Source: an uncultured Roseiarcus sp. (GTDB lineage: Bacteria > Pseudomonadota > Alphaproteobacteria > Rhizobiales > Beijerinckiaceae). From it: DNA of 34,744 nucleotides. Shown here piece by piece: positions 24,524 through 34,357 of the stretch. The stretch covers positions 1-34,744 of the forward strand of contig CAMFKX010000018.1 of NCBI GenBank assembly GCA_945957375.1, in the 5' to 3' direction. A program made the position numbers and the translations under genes. Position 1 is the stretch's first letter; every line of letters begins with the position of its first letter. The notes below the pieces were generated by a model, which was given only the letters and a program-made list of their open reading frames with translations, did no database searches and had not been told where the DNA came from.

Positions 24524-24622
24524 CGTTTCGCTTGACGGCCGTTCCCCGTTAATCTCCGGCCGGCAGCGGCGCATCCCTCCGACCACCGGCGCACGCATCG
24601 CGCAGAAAGCGGATTGAACAGC

Positions 24623-27175
<2,553 letters not shown>

Positions 27176-27187
<12 letters not shown>

Positions 27188-27204
27188 GGCGCTCAGAGGC
27201 CGGC
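27176..27204. terminator. Perfect 12-bp hairpin at the P-type ATPase stop codon
   Basis: GCCGGCCTCTGA (27176-27187, containing the stop TGA) and TCAGAGGCCGGC (27193-27204) flank a 5-nt loop. It lies between convergent genes, 38 bp from the stop of the zf-TFIIB gene, and may act in both directions. No T-run follows. Confidence 0.65.
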
Positions 27205-27241
27205 GCAGAGGCTGGAGGTGGAGATCGGCTCCGGCGGCCGC

Positions 27242-27628
27242 TCAATCGAAGAAGCGGTCGAAAAAGCCCTCTCGCCGCCGCTTCCTGGAGTTGTCATGGT
27301 CGTCGTCGTGATGGCCGTGGTCGTCGCGGCGATAGTCGCGGGATGGCTCATATCCCGTCTGCGGCTGGGCCGGCTGGCCCGGCCAGACCGCCTGCGCAGG
27401 GTTCGGGGGAAGGAAGGAAGCCGCTGGCGCGGCCGCCGGCGTCGGCGCGGTCGTCGCCCTCGCCTCCGCGAGCGCCCGCTCGATGATCGTGTCGAGTTCG
27501 CCGCGGTCGAGCCAGACGCCCCGGCACTTGGGGCAGTAATCGATCTCGACGCGCTGGCGTTCGCTCATGACGAGGTCGACGCGGCAGTTCGGGCAAACGA
27601 GGCCCATCGGCGACTGGGTCTGTTCCAT
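27242..27628 (-). CDS. zf-TFIIB domain protein with His/Asp-rich tail
   Basis: A 128-residue cytoplasmic protein. The zinc ribbon is CPNC (12-15) plus CPKCRGVWLDRGEL (32-45), the PF13453 signature. A Pro/Ala linker follows, then a DDHGHHDDDHD run (102-112) and a basic-to-aromatic end RKRRREGFFDRFFD. Such proteins are common but functionally unassigned. The ATG at 27628 is chosen over 27640 because GGAG lies 6 nt upstream of it. It is the last gene after the two cytochrome genes. The His/Asp run may hold metal, and the terminal motif resembles one in the protein at 24033-24419. Confidence 0.85.
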   Translation of the reverse strand: MEQTQSPMGLVCPNCRVDLVMSERQRVEIDYCPKCRGVWLDRGELDTIIERALAEARATTAPTPAAAPAASFLPPNPAQAVWPGQPAQPQTGYEPSRDYRRDDHGHHDDDHDNSRKRRREGFFDRFFD

Positions 27629-27715
27629 GATCGTCTCCATGTTCAGGCCGCGCCCAAGCGCCCGCCTGCCTTGTGGCTAAATCGCTGAATTCGACGGCGC
27701 GGCGGACGCCCGGCG

Positions 27716-28276
27716 TCAGGCCCGCTTTCGACCCGTCCACATCGCCCTGACGAGGTTCTCGCCGTGCTCGAAACTCGTCAGCACGACACCAGCGACGTGA
27801 ACGAGAACCAGAGCGAGCAGCAGGTAGGCGCTCGCCTCGTGGAGGCCCTCGAGTCCTTCCGAGCCCCAGTAGGCATCCGTCGTCAGCATGACGCCGGTCG
27901 CAGAGACGACGCCGATCATCGCGAGCAGAACGATGATCATCGCTCCGCCGGCCGGGTTGTGCCCGAGGACGCGCGGCGCCCTTAGCGAAAGGCTCTGCTG
28001 CACGAAGCGGACGACTTCGGACGGCGGCCGAACGAAACTGGAGAAGCGCGCGTATTTCGTTCCGACGAACCCCCAGACGACCCTCAGGGCGACGAGGATG
28101 AGGATCGCGTAGCCGACTTGCACGTGCAGCCGCTCGGCGTCTTCCCCCGTCGCAAAGGCGACGGCGATGAGCGCGACCAGGCTCCAGTGGAACACCCTGA
28201 TGAAGAGATCCCACACCCGAACCGTCGACGGCTTCCGGGGGTCTACGGTCTCGGTCAGCATAACTCCGCTGGTCAT
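27716..28276 (-). CDS. Cytochrome b561-type membrane protein
   Basis: A 186-residue di-heme b-type cytochrome (Ni/Fe-hydrogenase b subunit / b561 class). Four membrane spans are visible with candidate heme ligands H30 (VFHWSL), H51 (RLHVQVGY), H146 (GLHEASAY) and H160 (VLVHVAGV). LGHNPAGGAMIIVLL (104-118) is a hallmark of the bacterial family. The ATG at 28276 has AAGGAG 9 nt upstream. It lies 36 bp after the DUF4405 gene. It may exchange electrons between the quinone pool and a periplasmic partner, perhaps the flavin or PepSY proteins of this island (inference). Confidence 0.9.
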   Translation of the reverse strand: MTSGVMLTETVDPRKPSTVRVWDLFIRVFHWSLVALIAVAFATGEDAERLHVQVGYAILILVALRVVWGFVGTKYARFSSFVRPPSEVVRFVQQSLSLRAPRVLGHNPAGGAMIIVLLAMIGVVSATGVMLTTDAYWGSEGLEGLHEASAYLLLALVLVHVAGVVLTSFEHGENLVRAMWTGRKRA

Positions 28277-28312
28277 GGCTTCAGCTCCTTGGCTTCGTCT
28301 GGTCGCTGGTGT

Positions 28313-28849
28313 TCACTCTTTGCGGAAGGCGATCGCTATCACCTCGCGCTCGTCCACCCCGCTCTGGACCGCGAGGTCTCGGGCGGACTGCTGCATCGAC
28401 GCCGAAATCCCCGCCGCCTTCAGCCGCGCTTCGAGGTCCCGCGGCGCGAGATGGGCGAGGCCGGCGAGCGTCGAAAGCGGGGCGTCGATCACCGACTGCT
28501 CGACGGCCTTATGCAGGCCGTGGCCGGTCTGGATCCCGGTCGGAAGGACGGCGACGGCCAGGAGCGCGACGGCCGCCGCGAGGCTGACCCGTCCCCAGCG
28601 CGACTTGAGATGCAGGGTGAGCGGGCGATAGTTCACTGCGAGGTGGGCGACCGCGCCGGCAAGAAAGAGCCAAGAGAACCATTCGTGCACTTCGCTGACG
28701 AGCCCTGTGCGGACGCCGAAGAACATCAGCACGCCGGTGACCGCCATCAGAAGGAAGGCGCCGATGGTCACGGGCGTGGCCCACGCGCGCATGGTGATTT
28801 TCGGGGCGGCCCGCCCCGCGGGCTTCCCGGGCAGGACGACGGATGACAT
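28313..28849 (-). CDS. DUF4405 membrane protein, b-type cytochrome-like
   Basis: A 178-residue membrane protein. Membrane spans at about 24-45 and 58-76 and the family pattern EVHEWFSW (H55), AVAHLAVNY (H69) and LTLHLKSRWG (H80) suggest heme ligation as in cytochrome b561 relatives. A third span (about 88-103) leads to a soluble C-terminal part, GISASMQQSARDLAVQSGVDEREVIAIAF, which looks like a small helical domain. The ATG at 28849 has GGGAG 7 nt upstream; a start at 28867 is possible but lacks one. It is the first gene behind the paired operator at 28895-28947 and leads a three-gene unit with the cytochrome b561 and zf-TFIIB genes. Confidence 0.83.
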   Translation of the reverse strand: MSSVVLPGKPAGRAAPKITMRAWATPVTIGAFLLMAVTGVLMFFGVRTGLVSEVHEWFSWLFLAGAVAHLAVNYRPLTLHLKSRWGRVSLAAAVALLAVAVLPTGIQTGHGLHKAVEQSVIDAPLSTLAGLAHLAPRDLEARLKAAGISASMQQSARDLAVQSGVDEREVIAIAFRKE

Positions 28850-28894
28850 GTTCTTGCTCCCGTTCATATCGACGAGAGCCTTGTCGCAACGCCG

Positions 28895-28947
28895 CCTGAC
28901 AGCGACCTGAAGCGGCGTGAAAAATCCGTTCAGCTTGCCGTCAGCTT
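28895..28947. promoter_or_regulatory. Paired TTCAG-N3-GCYGTCAG operator, copy 2
   Basis: TTCAGGTCGCTGTCAGG on the minus strand (28911-28895) and TTCAGCTTGCCGTCAGCTT on the plus strand (28929-28947) repeat the layout at 24471-24523 with the same 17-bp gap. The plus-strand copy is identical over 19 bp to that of copy 1 and overlaps the stop codon and last codons of the histidine kinase gene. The minus copy faces the cytochrome genes. Confidence 0.75.
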
Positions 28948-30288
28948 GGTCCCGGCGCCGGGGAAGCGGACGATCGCGACGAAGCCGTCTTCGGCGCCGG
29001 CCGGGGGCGAAGCGAGCTCGAGCGTCAGCCCGGCGCCGCGACAGATCGCCGAGACGATGGCGAGCCCGAGTCCGGAGCCCTCGGCGCCGGTCGGTCCGCG
29101 CTCGAACGGCCGCAGCAGCCAGCTCAGCCGCTCGCGCGGCACGACCGGGCCGCGATTGACGACGGAGAAGCCGTCCTCCTCCAGACGCGCCTCGATCGGC
29201 TGCTCAGGATCGCCATGCTTGACCGCGTTTTCGATCAGGTTGCGGGCGAGCACGGCGAAGGCGTCAGGGTCGAGGTCGGAGAGCGGGCCGTCGCCGTCCG
29301 GCAGCGCGAGTTCGAGGCGGCCGCCGAGGTCGAGGTCCCGGTCGGCGTCCTCGGCGACGAGGCGCAGCACCGGGGCGAGCGGCCTCGGGGCCGGCGCGAT
29401 CAGACCGCCGCCCTCCGCCTTGGCGAGCTGCAGGAGCTTTTCCGACAGCCGCGTCAGCCGGCGCAGCGCCGAGGCGATCTCGGCCGCGCGCCGCCGCGGC
29501 GCGCCCTCGGGCAGCTCCGCGAGCAGGCGCTGCGCCTGCGCGAGCGCGGCGGCGATCGGCGTCCGCAGTTCATGAGCGCTGTTGGCGGCGAAGCCGCGTT
29601 CGGCTTCGAGCGCGTCGCCGAGTCGGCCGATCAGCGCGTTGACCGATCCGGCGACCGGCAGCACCTCGTCCGGCAGGCCTCCCGATGCGACGGGCGTGAG
29701 ATTACCGCGGCCGCGCTCTGCGAGGTCCTTGCGGAACCGGTCGACCGGCTTGAAGGCGAGCCGCACCGAGACCCAGACGACCGCGACGATGATCGGGGCG
29801 AGCGCGACGAGCGGCCAGACCAGCGCCGCGACGGAGCGCCACACCGCCGCCCGCCGATGGGCGAGATCCTCGACGGTGGTGACGAAGATCGTCCCTTGCA
29901 CGCCCGATGCGGTGAAAGCGCGCACGCGGCCGGTGGTCGAGAAGCCGATCGGCGGACGACTCGGGAATTTTGCGAGGTCGGCGTCGCTCGACTGCAGCAG
30001 CACGGCCCCTTTCCCGTCGCGCACCACGTAGCTGATATGCTCCTCCTTCGGCCCGACCGACACCACCCGCTGCGCCTCGGTCGTCTCGCGCGACAGCATT
30101 TCCGCGTAGGCGAGCGGGAGAACGCGCTCCGCCACCTCTCGGAGCGCGCTGTCGAACACTTCGGTGGTTTCCCGTTGGAGAACGTGGGCGGCGAACGCGG
30201 CCCCCGCGATCCAGAGCGCCACGACGGCGGCCGTCAGGGACAGCGCAAGACGTCGCCTGAGGCTCCAGGGGCGGGGATCGCGGCTCAC
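28930..30288 (-). CDS. Sensor histidine kinase of two-component system
   Basis: A 452-residue membrane sensor kinase. Two membrane spans (about 14-36 and 152-177) bracket a periplasmic domain of roughly 115 residues. A HAMP-like linker (FKPVDRFRKDLAERG) leads to the HisKA box AANSAHELRTP (phospho-acceptor H239) and an ATPase domain with NLIENAVKHG and GSGLGLAIV. The start is a GTG at 30288 that overlaps the regulator stop codon (GTGA); the longer ATG frame to 30495 is a shadow. The last codons overlap operator copy 2. The sensed signal is unknown; neighbours suggest redox or metal stress in the periplasm. Confidence 0.93.
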   Translation of the reverse strand: MSRDPRPWSLRRRLALSLTAAVVALWIAGAAFAAHVLQRETTEVFDSALREVAERVLPLAYAEMLSRETTEAQRVVSVGPKEEHISYVVRDGKGAVLLQSSDADLAKFPSRPPIGFSTTGRVRAFTASGVQGTIFVTTVEDLAHRRAAVWRSVAALVWPLVALAPIIVAVVWVSVRLAFKPVDRFRKDLAERGRGNLTPVASGGLPDEVLPVAGSVNALIGRLGDALEAERGFAANSAHELRTPIAAALAQAQRLLAELPEGAPRRRAAEIASALRRLTRLSEKLLQLAKAEGGGLIAPAPRPLAPVLRLVAEDADRDLDLGGRLELALPDGDGPLSDLDPDAFAVLARNLIENAVKHGDPEQPIEARLEEDGFSVVNRGPVVPRERLSWLLRPFERGPTGAEGSGLGLAIVSAICRGAGLTLELASPPAGAEDGFVAIVRFPGAGTKLTAS

Positions 30289-30956
30289 ACGTGCGCTTCC
30301 GGCGCTCCGAGCCGGTAACCCATGCCCCGGACCGTCTCGATGATGTCGGCGCCGAGCTTGCGGCGGAGCCGGCCGATGTAGACTTCGATCGTGTTGCTCT
30401 CCACCTCGGCGTCGAACGAATAGAGCCGCTCCTCGAGCTGCGCTTTGGACATGAGCTGGTTCGGACGCTGGACGAAGGCCTCGAACAGCGACCATTCGCG
30501 CCGGGTGAGCTGCACCGGCTTGCCGGCGCGGCGAATCGAATGCGCCGCCAGATCGATTTCGAGATCGGCGACGGTGACCAGCGGGTTCGGATTGCCCGCA
30601 TAGCGGCGCGCGACGGCGCGGATGCGGGCGGAAAGCTCGAACAGATCGAAGGGTTTGACGAGGTAGTCGTCGGCACCGACGTCGAGCGCGGCGATGCGGT
30701 CGGAGATCTGGTCGCGGGCGGTCAGCACGATCACCGGGGTGGCGTCGCCGGCAAGCCGCCGTCCCTTCAGGAAGTCGAGGCCCCGCCCGTCCGGCAACAT
30801 CAGGTCAAGCAGCACGAGGTCGTAGGGCGCGGAGAGAATCGCCACCCCGGCGTCTTTCACCCCCGTCATCCAGTCGACCGAATGGCCGTCGGCGATGCAC
30901 TGGTCCCGCACCGCCTGACCAAGACCGTGGTCATCCTCGACCAGAAGCATCCGCAT
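30285..30956 (-). CDS. OmpR-family response regulator
   Basis: A 223-residue response regulator. The receiver domain has the acidic pocket E7-D8-D9, phospho-acceptor D51 in LVLLDLMLPDG, the conserved T and K in VIVLTARD and YLVKPFD. The C-terminal winged helix (about 125-218) shows LTRREWSLFEAF and TIEVYIGRLRRKLG..IETVRGMGYRL, in the QseB/PmrA style. The ATG at 30956 is preceded by GAGGA. It overlaps the kinase gene by 4 bp. I infer that it binds the TTCAG-N3-GCYGTCAG sites of this island, one of which (31024-31042) lies 68 bp upstream of its own start. Confidence 0.94.
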   Translation of the reverse strand: MRMLLVEDDHGLGQAVRDQCIADGHSVDWMTGVKDAGVAILSAPYDLVLLDLMLPDGRGLDFLKGRRLAGDATPVIVLTARDQISDRIAALDVGADDYLVKPFDLFELSARIRAVARRYAGNPNPLVTVADLEIDLAAHSIRRAGKPVQLTRREWSLFEAFVQRPNQLMSKAQLEERLYSFDAEVESNTIEVYIGRLRRKLGADIIETVRGMGYRLGAPEAHV

Positions 30957-31023
30957 GGCTCGATCCTCAAGCCGGCAATCTACTGCGAGGCTCGAAGAAA
31001 GCCCGAAAAATCTGCCGCGCGCT

Positions 31024-31042
31024 TTCAGCGGGCCGTCAGGTT
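31024..31042 (+). promoter_or_regulatory. TTCAG-N3-GCYGTCAG operator, copy 3 (single site)
   Basis: TTCAGCGGGCCGTCAGGTT fits the motif of the two paired operators and keeps the 11-bp TCAG spacing. It lies between the response regulator and the divergent small PepSY-like gene, 47 bp before the latter's ATG. A -10-like TTATCT at 31049-31054 follows 6 bp later, a layout typical of direct activation by an OmpR-type protein. Confidence 0.7.
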
Positions 31043-31089
31043 GTCCGGTTATCTTGACCATTCCGCCGCCGGCAGCGAAAGCGACTTCC

Positions 31090-31401
31090 ATGCGCGTCGT
31101 TCTTCTCATCGGCCTCGCCTTGCTCCTGGCCGAGCCGACCGGCCGGGCGTTCGCCGATTCGTATTGCGAAGCGCCGCTCGCGGACTGGCAACCCCGCGAG
31201 GCCTTGCAGACGAGACTCGAAAGCCAGGGCTGGCGCGACGTCGCGATCCGCATCGAGGACGGATGCTACCTGGTCCACGCCCACGACGACCAAGGCGAGC
31301 GCCTCCACGGCATGTTCGACCCGGCGACGCTCGAACCGCTCCCCGACCATGACCACGGCCATCGCCATCACCGAGGCTCGTCCGAGGAACACCCGGACTG
31401 A
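31090..31401 (+). CDS. Small exported PepSY-like protein with His-rich tail
   Basis: A 103-residue exported protein. The signal peptide (MRVVLLIGLALLLAEPTGRAFA) precedes a single PepSY_2-type domain: CEAPLADWQPREALQTRLESQGW then IRIEDGCYLVHAHDDQGERL. Two cysteines (C26, C59) could form a disulfide. The tail DHDHGHRHH (86-94) could bind a metal. The start at 31090 has only a weak ribosome site. It is divergent from the two-component genes and behind operator copy 3, so it is probably under their control. Small PepSY proteins often occur next to such regulators and cytochrome b561 genes; the biochemical role is unknown. Confidence 0.82.
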   Translation: MRVVLLIGLALLLAEPTGRAFADSYCEAPLADWQPREALQTRLESQGWRDVAIRIEDGCYLVHAHDDQGERLHGMFDPATLEPLPDHDHGHRHHRGSSEEHPD

Positions 31402-31464
31402 GCCGCCGGCGGCAGTATGGCGCGCCAGGAACCGGGCGTATGAGCGCGGCTCCCGCCGAGCGAG

Positions 31465-32160
31465 CTACTCGTCGCCGGAATCATCGCCCTCGCCCTTGGG
31501 CTGCGATCCCATCATGCCGCCCATGCCGTGCTCCATCCTGCCCATGCCGCCGCTGCCGTGCATGCCCCCGGCGCCGCCCATGCCGTGGGCCCCCATCGGA
31601 CCTGCGCCGCCGCCCATCGGGCCCATCATGCCCACGGGGCGCCCGTGACCCATCATCAGCGCCTCGCCGCCGAGCAGACCGAACAGCCGCCTCTGCGACG
31701 GGTCGAGACTCGCGTAGAAGGGTCCGGCGGCGTCCGCGATCTTCTTGAGCGCGGCGCCCCGGGCGGAAAGCCGCCCGGCGATCGCATCCAGCCGGTCGGC
31801 CGGCGACGGGGGCGACGCCTTGTCCATATCCGGCATGCCCTTCTCGCCCATCTCCCCGTCTTTCATCCCCGGCAGGGCCTTCATCCGCCCCATCATGGCC
31901 GCCATCGCTTGCATGTGGGCGGCGGCACCCGCGCGCACTGCAGCCTCGAACGGCGGCCAGAGCTGCTCCTGCTCCGGGGTAAGCTTGAGCCCCGCCTTGA
32001 GGCCGGCGACGGCGGCGTCGAGCATCGCCGCGTGATCGGCCGCCCGTTGCAGCATCTCCATTTCCGGCGCCGCCGCGGCGTCGGCCGAGCCGGCCTGCGC
32101 CGGAACCTGCCACGCGCATAAGCACAGGGCTGCGAAGGAAGCGAGAATCGTGTGTTTCAT
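31465..32160 (-). CDS. Exported LTXXQ-family protein with Met/His/Gly-rich tail
   Basis: A 231-residue periplasmic protein related to the Spy/CpxP LTXXQ family. A signal peptide ends near AQAGSA; LTPEQ (60-64) and a second related box LDPSQRRLF (152-160) mark two helical repeats. The end (about 165-220) is a low-complexity Met-, His- and Gly-rich stretch with many MGG, MMG and HGM units, a composition typical of soft-metal (copper or silver) binding. The ATG at 32160 has AGGAGG 7 nt upstream. It follows the DUF411 gene by 85 bp. Role inferred: periplasmic metal buffering or envelope protection under metal stress. Confidence 0.85.
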   Translation of the reverse strand: MKHTILASFAALCLCAWQVPAQAGSADAAAAPEMEMLQRAADHAAMLDAAVAGLKAGLKLTPEQEQLWPPFEAAVRAGAAAHMQAMAAMMGRMKALPGMKDGEMGEKGMPDMDKASPPSPADRLDAIAGRLSARGAALKKIADAAGPFYASLDPSQRRLFGLLGGEALMMGHGRPVGMMGPMGGGAGPMGAHGMGGAGGMHGSGGMGRMEHGMGGMMGSQPKGEGDDSGDE

Positions 32161-32245
32161 GGGTTTCCTCCTGGAGGATTGCGAAGCAAAGCGCGGGGGG
32201 CGTGAAGCCGAGGGGCCGTCCCCTTCTTGGATCAGAGGGCGCGGC

Positions 32246-32719
32246 TCACACGGGTTCGCCGCCGCGATAGCGGCCGAAGCGTCGCACTCCGGCGGGACCG
32301 AATAGGACGACATCATAAGTCTCGGGCGCAGCGTCCGTCTCCATGCCCGGCGATCCCAAGGGCATGCCCGGAACGGCGAGGCCGGCGGCCGCCGGCTTCT
32401 CGTCGAGCAGCCGGAGAATCGCACGCGCCGGGACATGGCCCTCGATCACATAGCCTCCGACTTCGGCGGTATGGCAGGATTCAAGCGCGCCGGGCACGCG
32501 CAGGCGCGCCTTGACGGCGGCCATGTCGGCTTCGTCGACGATCGTGACGGCGAAGCCGGCCTTGCCGACGTGGTCCGCCCACGCCTCGCAGCAGCCGCAG
32601 CTCGGATCTCTGTGCACCGTCATGACGCGGTCGGTCGCCGCGCTCGCCGGCCTCGCCGCCGAGGCGACAGCGACGGCGGCGGCGAGGATCAGCGCCCGCC
32701 GCGAAAGGAGTGTGGACAT
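32246..32719 (-). CDS. DUF411 metal-binding protein
   Basis: A 157-residue exported DUF411 protein. After a signal region (LSRRALILAAAVAVASAARPASA) come DPSCGCCEAW (C41, C43, C44), SCHTAEVGGYVIEGHVP (C82, H83, H95) and the Met-containing loop AVPGMPLGSPGME. These conserved Cys, His and Met residues are the reason the family is linked to copper resistance clusters. The ATG at 32719 has GGAG 8 nt upstream. It lies between the Cys-rich and LTXXQ genes. Copper is the likely ligand by family association, not shown here. Confidence 0.9.
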   Translation of the reverse strand: MSTLLSRRALILAAAVAVASAARPASAATDRVMTVHRDPSCGCCEAWADHVGKAGFAVTIVDEADMAAVKARLRVPGALESCHTAEVGGYVIEGHVPARAILRLLDEKPAAAGLAVPGMPLGSPGMETDAAPETYDVVLFGPAGVRRFGRYRGGEPV

Positions 32720-32833
32720 GGGTCATTCTCCATTGAGTTCGATTGTTGGGGTCGCGCCGGCGCGAAATCCGGCGCCGCGCTCGTAAGGGAAGCGGGTTCG
32801 GGGGCCGCGGCTCGTCGCCGTCAGCGCGGACGG

Positions 32834-32849
32834 CGTCACGGCTGTGACG
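32834..32849. repeat. Inverted repeat CGTCAC-N4-GTGACG
   Basis: CGTCAC (32834-32839) and GTGACG (32844-32849) form perfect 6-bp arms in the 163-bp gap between the Cys-rich gene and the DUF411 gene. It may be an operator or a weak hairpin. I see no CueR-like promoter in this gap. Confidence 0.35.
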
Positions 32850-32882
32850 TGTCCATGCGCCCACTCGCCGCGGGGCGTCGAT

Positions 32883-33263
32883 TCAGGACCGAGGCGGGCC
32901 CAGCAAGGGCGGAATCGAGCGGCTGGCGGCGAACGGCTCGGCGGCGAACGTGAAGACAGTCGCCTCGGCGGGAGCGATCGCGATCATGTCTTCGGCCGAG
33001 AGGACCGGAGCGATGGCGCAGGATCCGAGGCAGCACGCGCAGGCTTCTGCCGGGTCGCCGAGGCAAGGCGTCTTGTGATCAAGGGCCCCAGCCAGCTGAG
33101 CGTCCGACGCGCCATGATGACAGCCATGCGCCTCGGCGACGGCCATCGGCGCAAACAGCAGAGCCGCGGCGAAGAGCGCCGTCACGATCGCCCGCAAGAC
33201 TGCCGCTGCTCCTTGCATCACGACGCATGCTGCCGATCCGCGAGGCGATCGGTCAAGCGCCAT
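32883..33263 (-). CDS. Exported Cys-rich protein, unassigned
   Basis: A frame of up to 126 residues. A hydrophobic segment (about 22-43) reads as a signal peptide ending AVAEA, followed by HGCHHG (47-51) and the cluster HKTPCLGD..ACACCLGSC with cysteines 67, 75, 77, 78 and 82. This resembles small periplasmic cysteine/histidine proteins found near copper genes, but I do not recognise a family with certainty. Start uncertain: the ATG at 33263 gives 126 residues, the ATG at 33218 gives 111 with a better-placed signal peptide; neither has a good ribosome site. It is the first gene of the metal-handling trio and lies just beyond the octamer repeat at 33288-33343. Confidence 0.62.
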   Translation of the reverse strand: MALDRSPRGSAACVVMQGAAAVLRAIVTALFAAALLFAPMAVAEAHGCHHGASDAQLAGALDHKTPCLGDPAEACACCLGSCAIAPVLSAEDMIAIAPAEATVFTFAAEPFAASRSIPPLLGPPRS

Positions 33264-33287
33264 AACGTCGCGGACGGCGGCGCCGGT

Positions 33288-33343
33288 CCTGCCGGCCTGC
33301 CGGCCTGCCGGCCTGCCGGCCTGCCGGCCTGCCGGCCTGCCGG
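33288..33343. repeat. Seven tandem copies of the octamer CCTGCCGG
   Basis: The 8-bp unit CCTGCCGG is repeated perfectly seven times (56 bp), each junction creating the palindrome GCCGGC. It lies in the intergenic region, 25 bp upstream of the earliest start of the Cys-rich gene and about 97 bp upstream of the opposite gene at 33440. Copy-number change by slippage would alter promoter or leader spacing by 8 bp. Confidence 0.95.
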
Positions 33344-33439
33344 CGTGAAAGAGCTTGCCTCTCGATCGCGCTCCGGCGCAATCTCGTCCTCACTAGGGCC
33401 GCTCACGCGGTTGTTTTTTGCCGGTGAGATGCGCCTTTC

Positions 33440-34198
33440 ATGAAAGAACTTGGCCAAAATTTCTGGAATTTCCGCGGATCGTTCAAGATCGGCGGCCTCA
33501 TCGACATCGGCACGCAGATGTCTCTGGTTCGCAAACCGGACGGACGCTTCGTCCTGATCGACAGCTATGCGCTGGACGGAGACCCCCTGAGGACACTTCT
33601 CCGGCTGACCGACGGCGGCGCGGCGATCGATGCCGTCGTCAACGTCCATCCGTTTCACACGATCCACTGCGAAGCCGTACACCGGCAGTTTCCCAAGGCG
33701 CAATTGGTCGGCACGCAGCGGCACCATGACCGCCTTCCCGCGCTGCCGTGGAGCGGGCCGCCGATCGAGACCGCGGCCGGACAGGCGCCGTTCAAGGGAA
33801 TTTTCGAGTTCTCCGTGCCTGACGGCGTCGAGTTCGTTTGCGCGGACGAAAAGATACACGTGGCGTCGGTGCTGGTCCGGCATTGGGAAAGCCGCATCGT
33901 CCATGTCGACGATACGCTCAACGTGATCGATCCGCCCGGTCTGCTGAAGGTGGTCATGCCGGGCCCGAGACTGCGCTTTCATCCCATGCTGGCGAAGGCG
34001 CTGAAGCCCGGCGCCGCGGCCGCGGACGCCTATGCCGACTGGGCAGGGCGTCTCGCCGGCGCATGGGCCGACACGACCCTGGTGTGCACCGCCCACAATT
34101 CGGTCCTGTCGATGAAGGGGGCCGGCTTCGAAAAGCAGATGCTCGACGCGCTCGAGGCGGTGAAGGACAAGCTGGAGGCGCATCGGCGCCGCGCCTGA
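33440..34198 (+). CDS. Metallo-beta-lactamase-fold-like protein with degenerate metal motif
   Basis: A 252-residue cytoplasmic protein without signal peptide. The order of elements suggests the metallo-hydrolase fold: an early strand FVLIDSYAL, then VVNVHPFHTIHCEAVHRQFPKAQLVGTQRHHDRLP where the family usually has HxHxDH, later IVHVDDTLNVI and a C-terminal TLVCTAHNSVL. HPFHTIH lacks the Asp of the canonical motif, so metal binding may be altered. I do not recognise a defined function. The ATG at 33440 has only a weak ribosome site. It stands alone between the octamer repeat and the TetR-type gene. Confidence 0.68.
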   Translation: MKELGQNFWNFRGSFKIGGLIDIGTQMSLVRKPDGRFVLIDSYALDGDPLRTLLRLTDGGAAIDAVVNVHPFHTIHCEAVHRQFPKAQLVGTQRHHDRLPALPWSGPPIETAAGQAPFKGIFEFSVPDGVEFVCADEKIHVASVLVRHWESRIVHVDDTLNVIDPPGLLKVVMPGPRLRFHPMLAKALKPGAAAADAYADWAGRLAGAWADTTLVCTAHNSVLSMKGAGFEKQMLDALEAVKDKLEAHRRRA

Positions 34199-34312
34199 CC
34201 CGTCGAGTTGCGCGACGTCCCGGCCGGCCAGAGATCTCTCACGAGCCTGGAGAAAGCGCGCGAACGCGCCACTACGGGCGCCGGCGCGGCGTTCTGCCGC
34301 CGGGCACACATC

Positions 34313-34328
34313 AATCAATCGATTGATT
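34313..34328. promoter_or_regulatory. Perfect 16-bp palindrome, probable TetR-type operator
   Basis: AATCAATCGATTGATT is fully self-complementary and lies 29 bp upstream of the ATG of the TetR-family gene at 34358. It is AT-rich in a GC-rich setting, as is usual for a regulator's own operator. Confidence 0.75.
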
Positions 34329-34357
34329 TTTTCCTTGTCCCCGCGTAAGGCCTCCGC

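Noticed and set aside
33288-33343. CRISPR array
   Set aside because: The unit is only 8 bp with no spacers; it is a simple tandem repeat.
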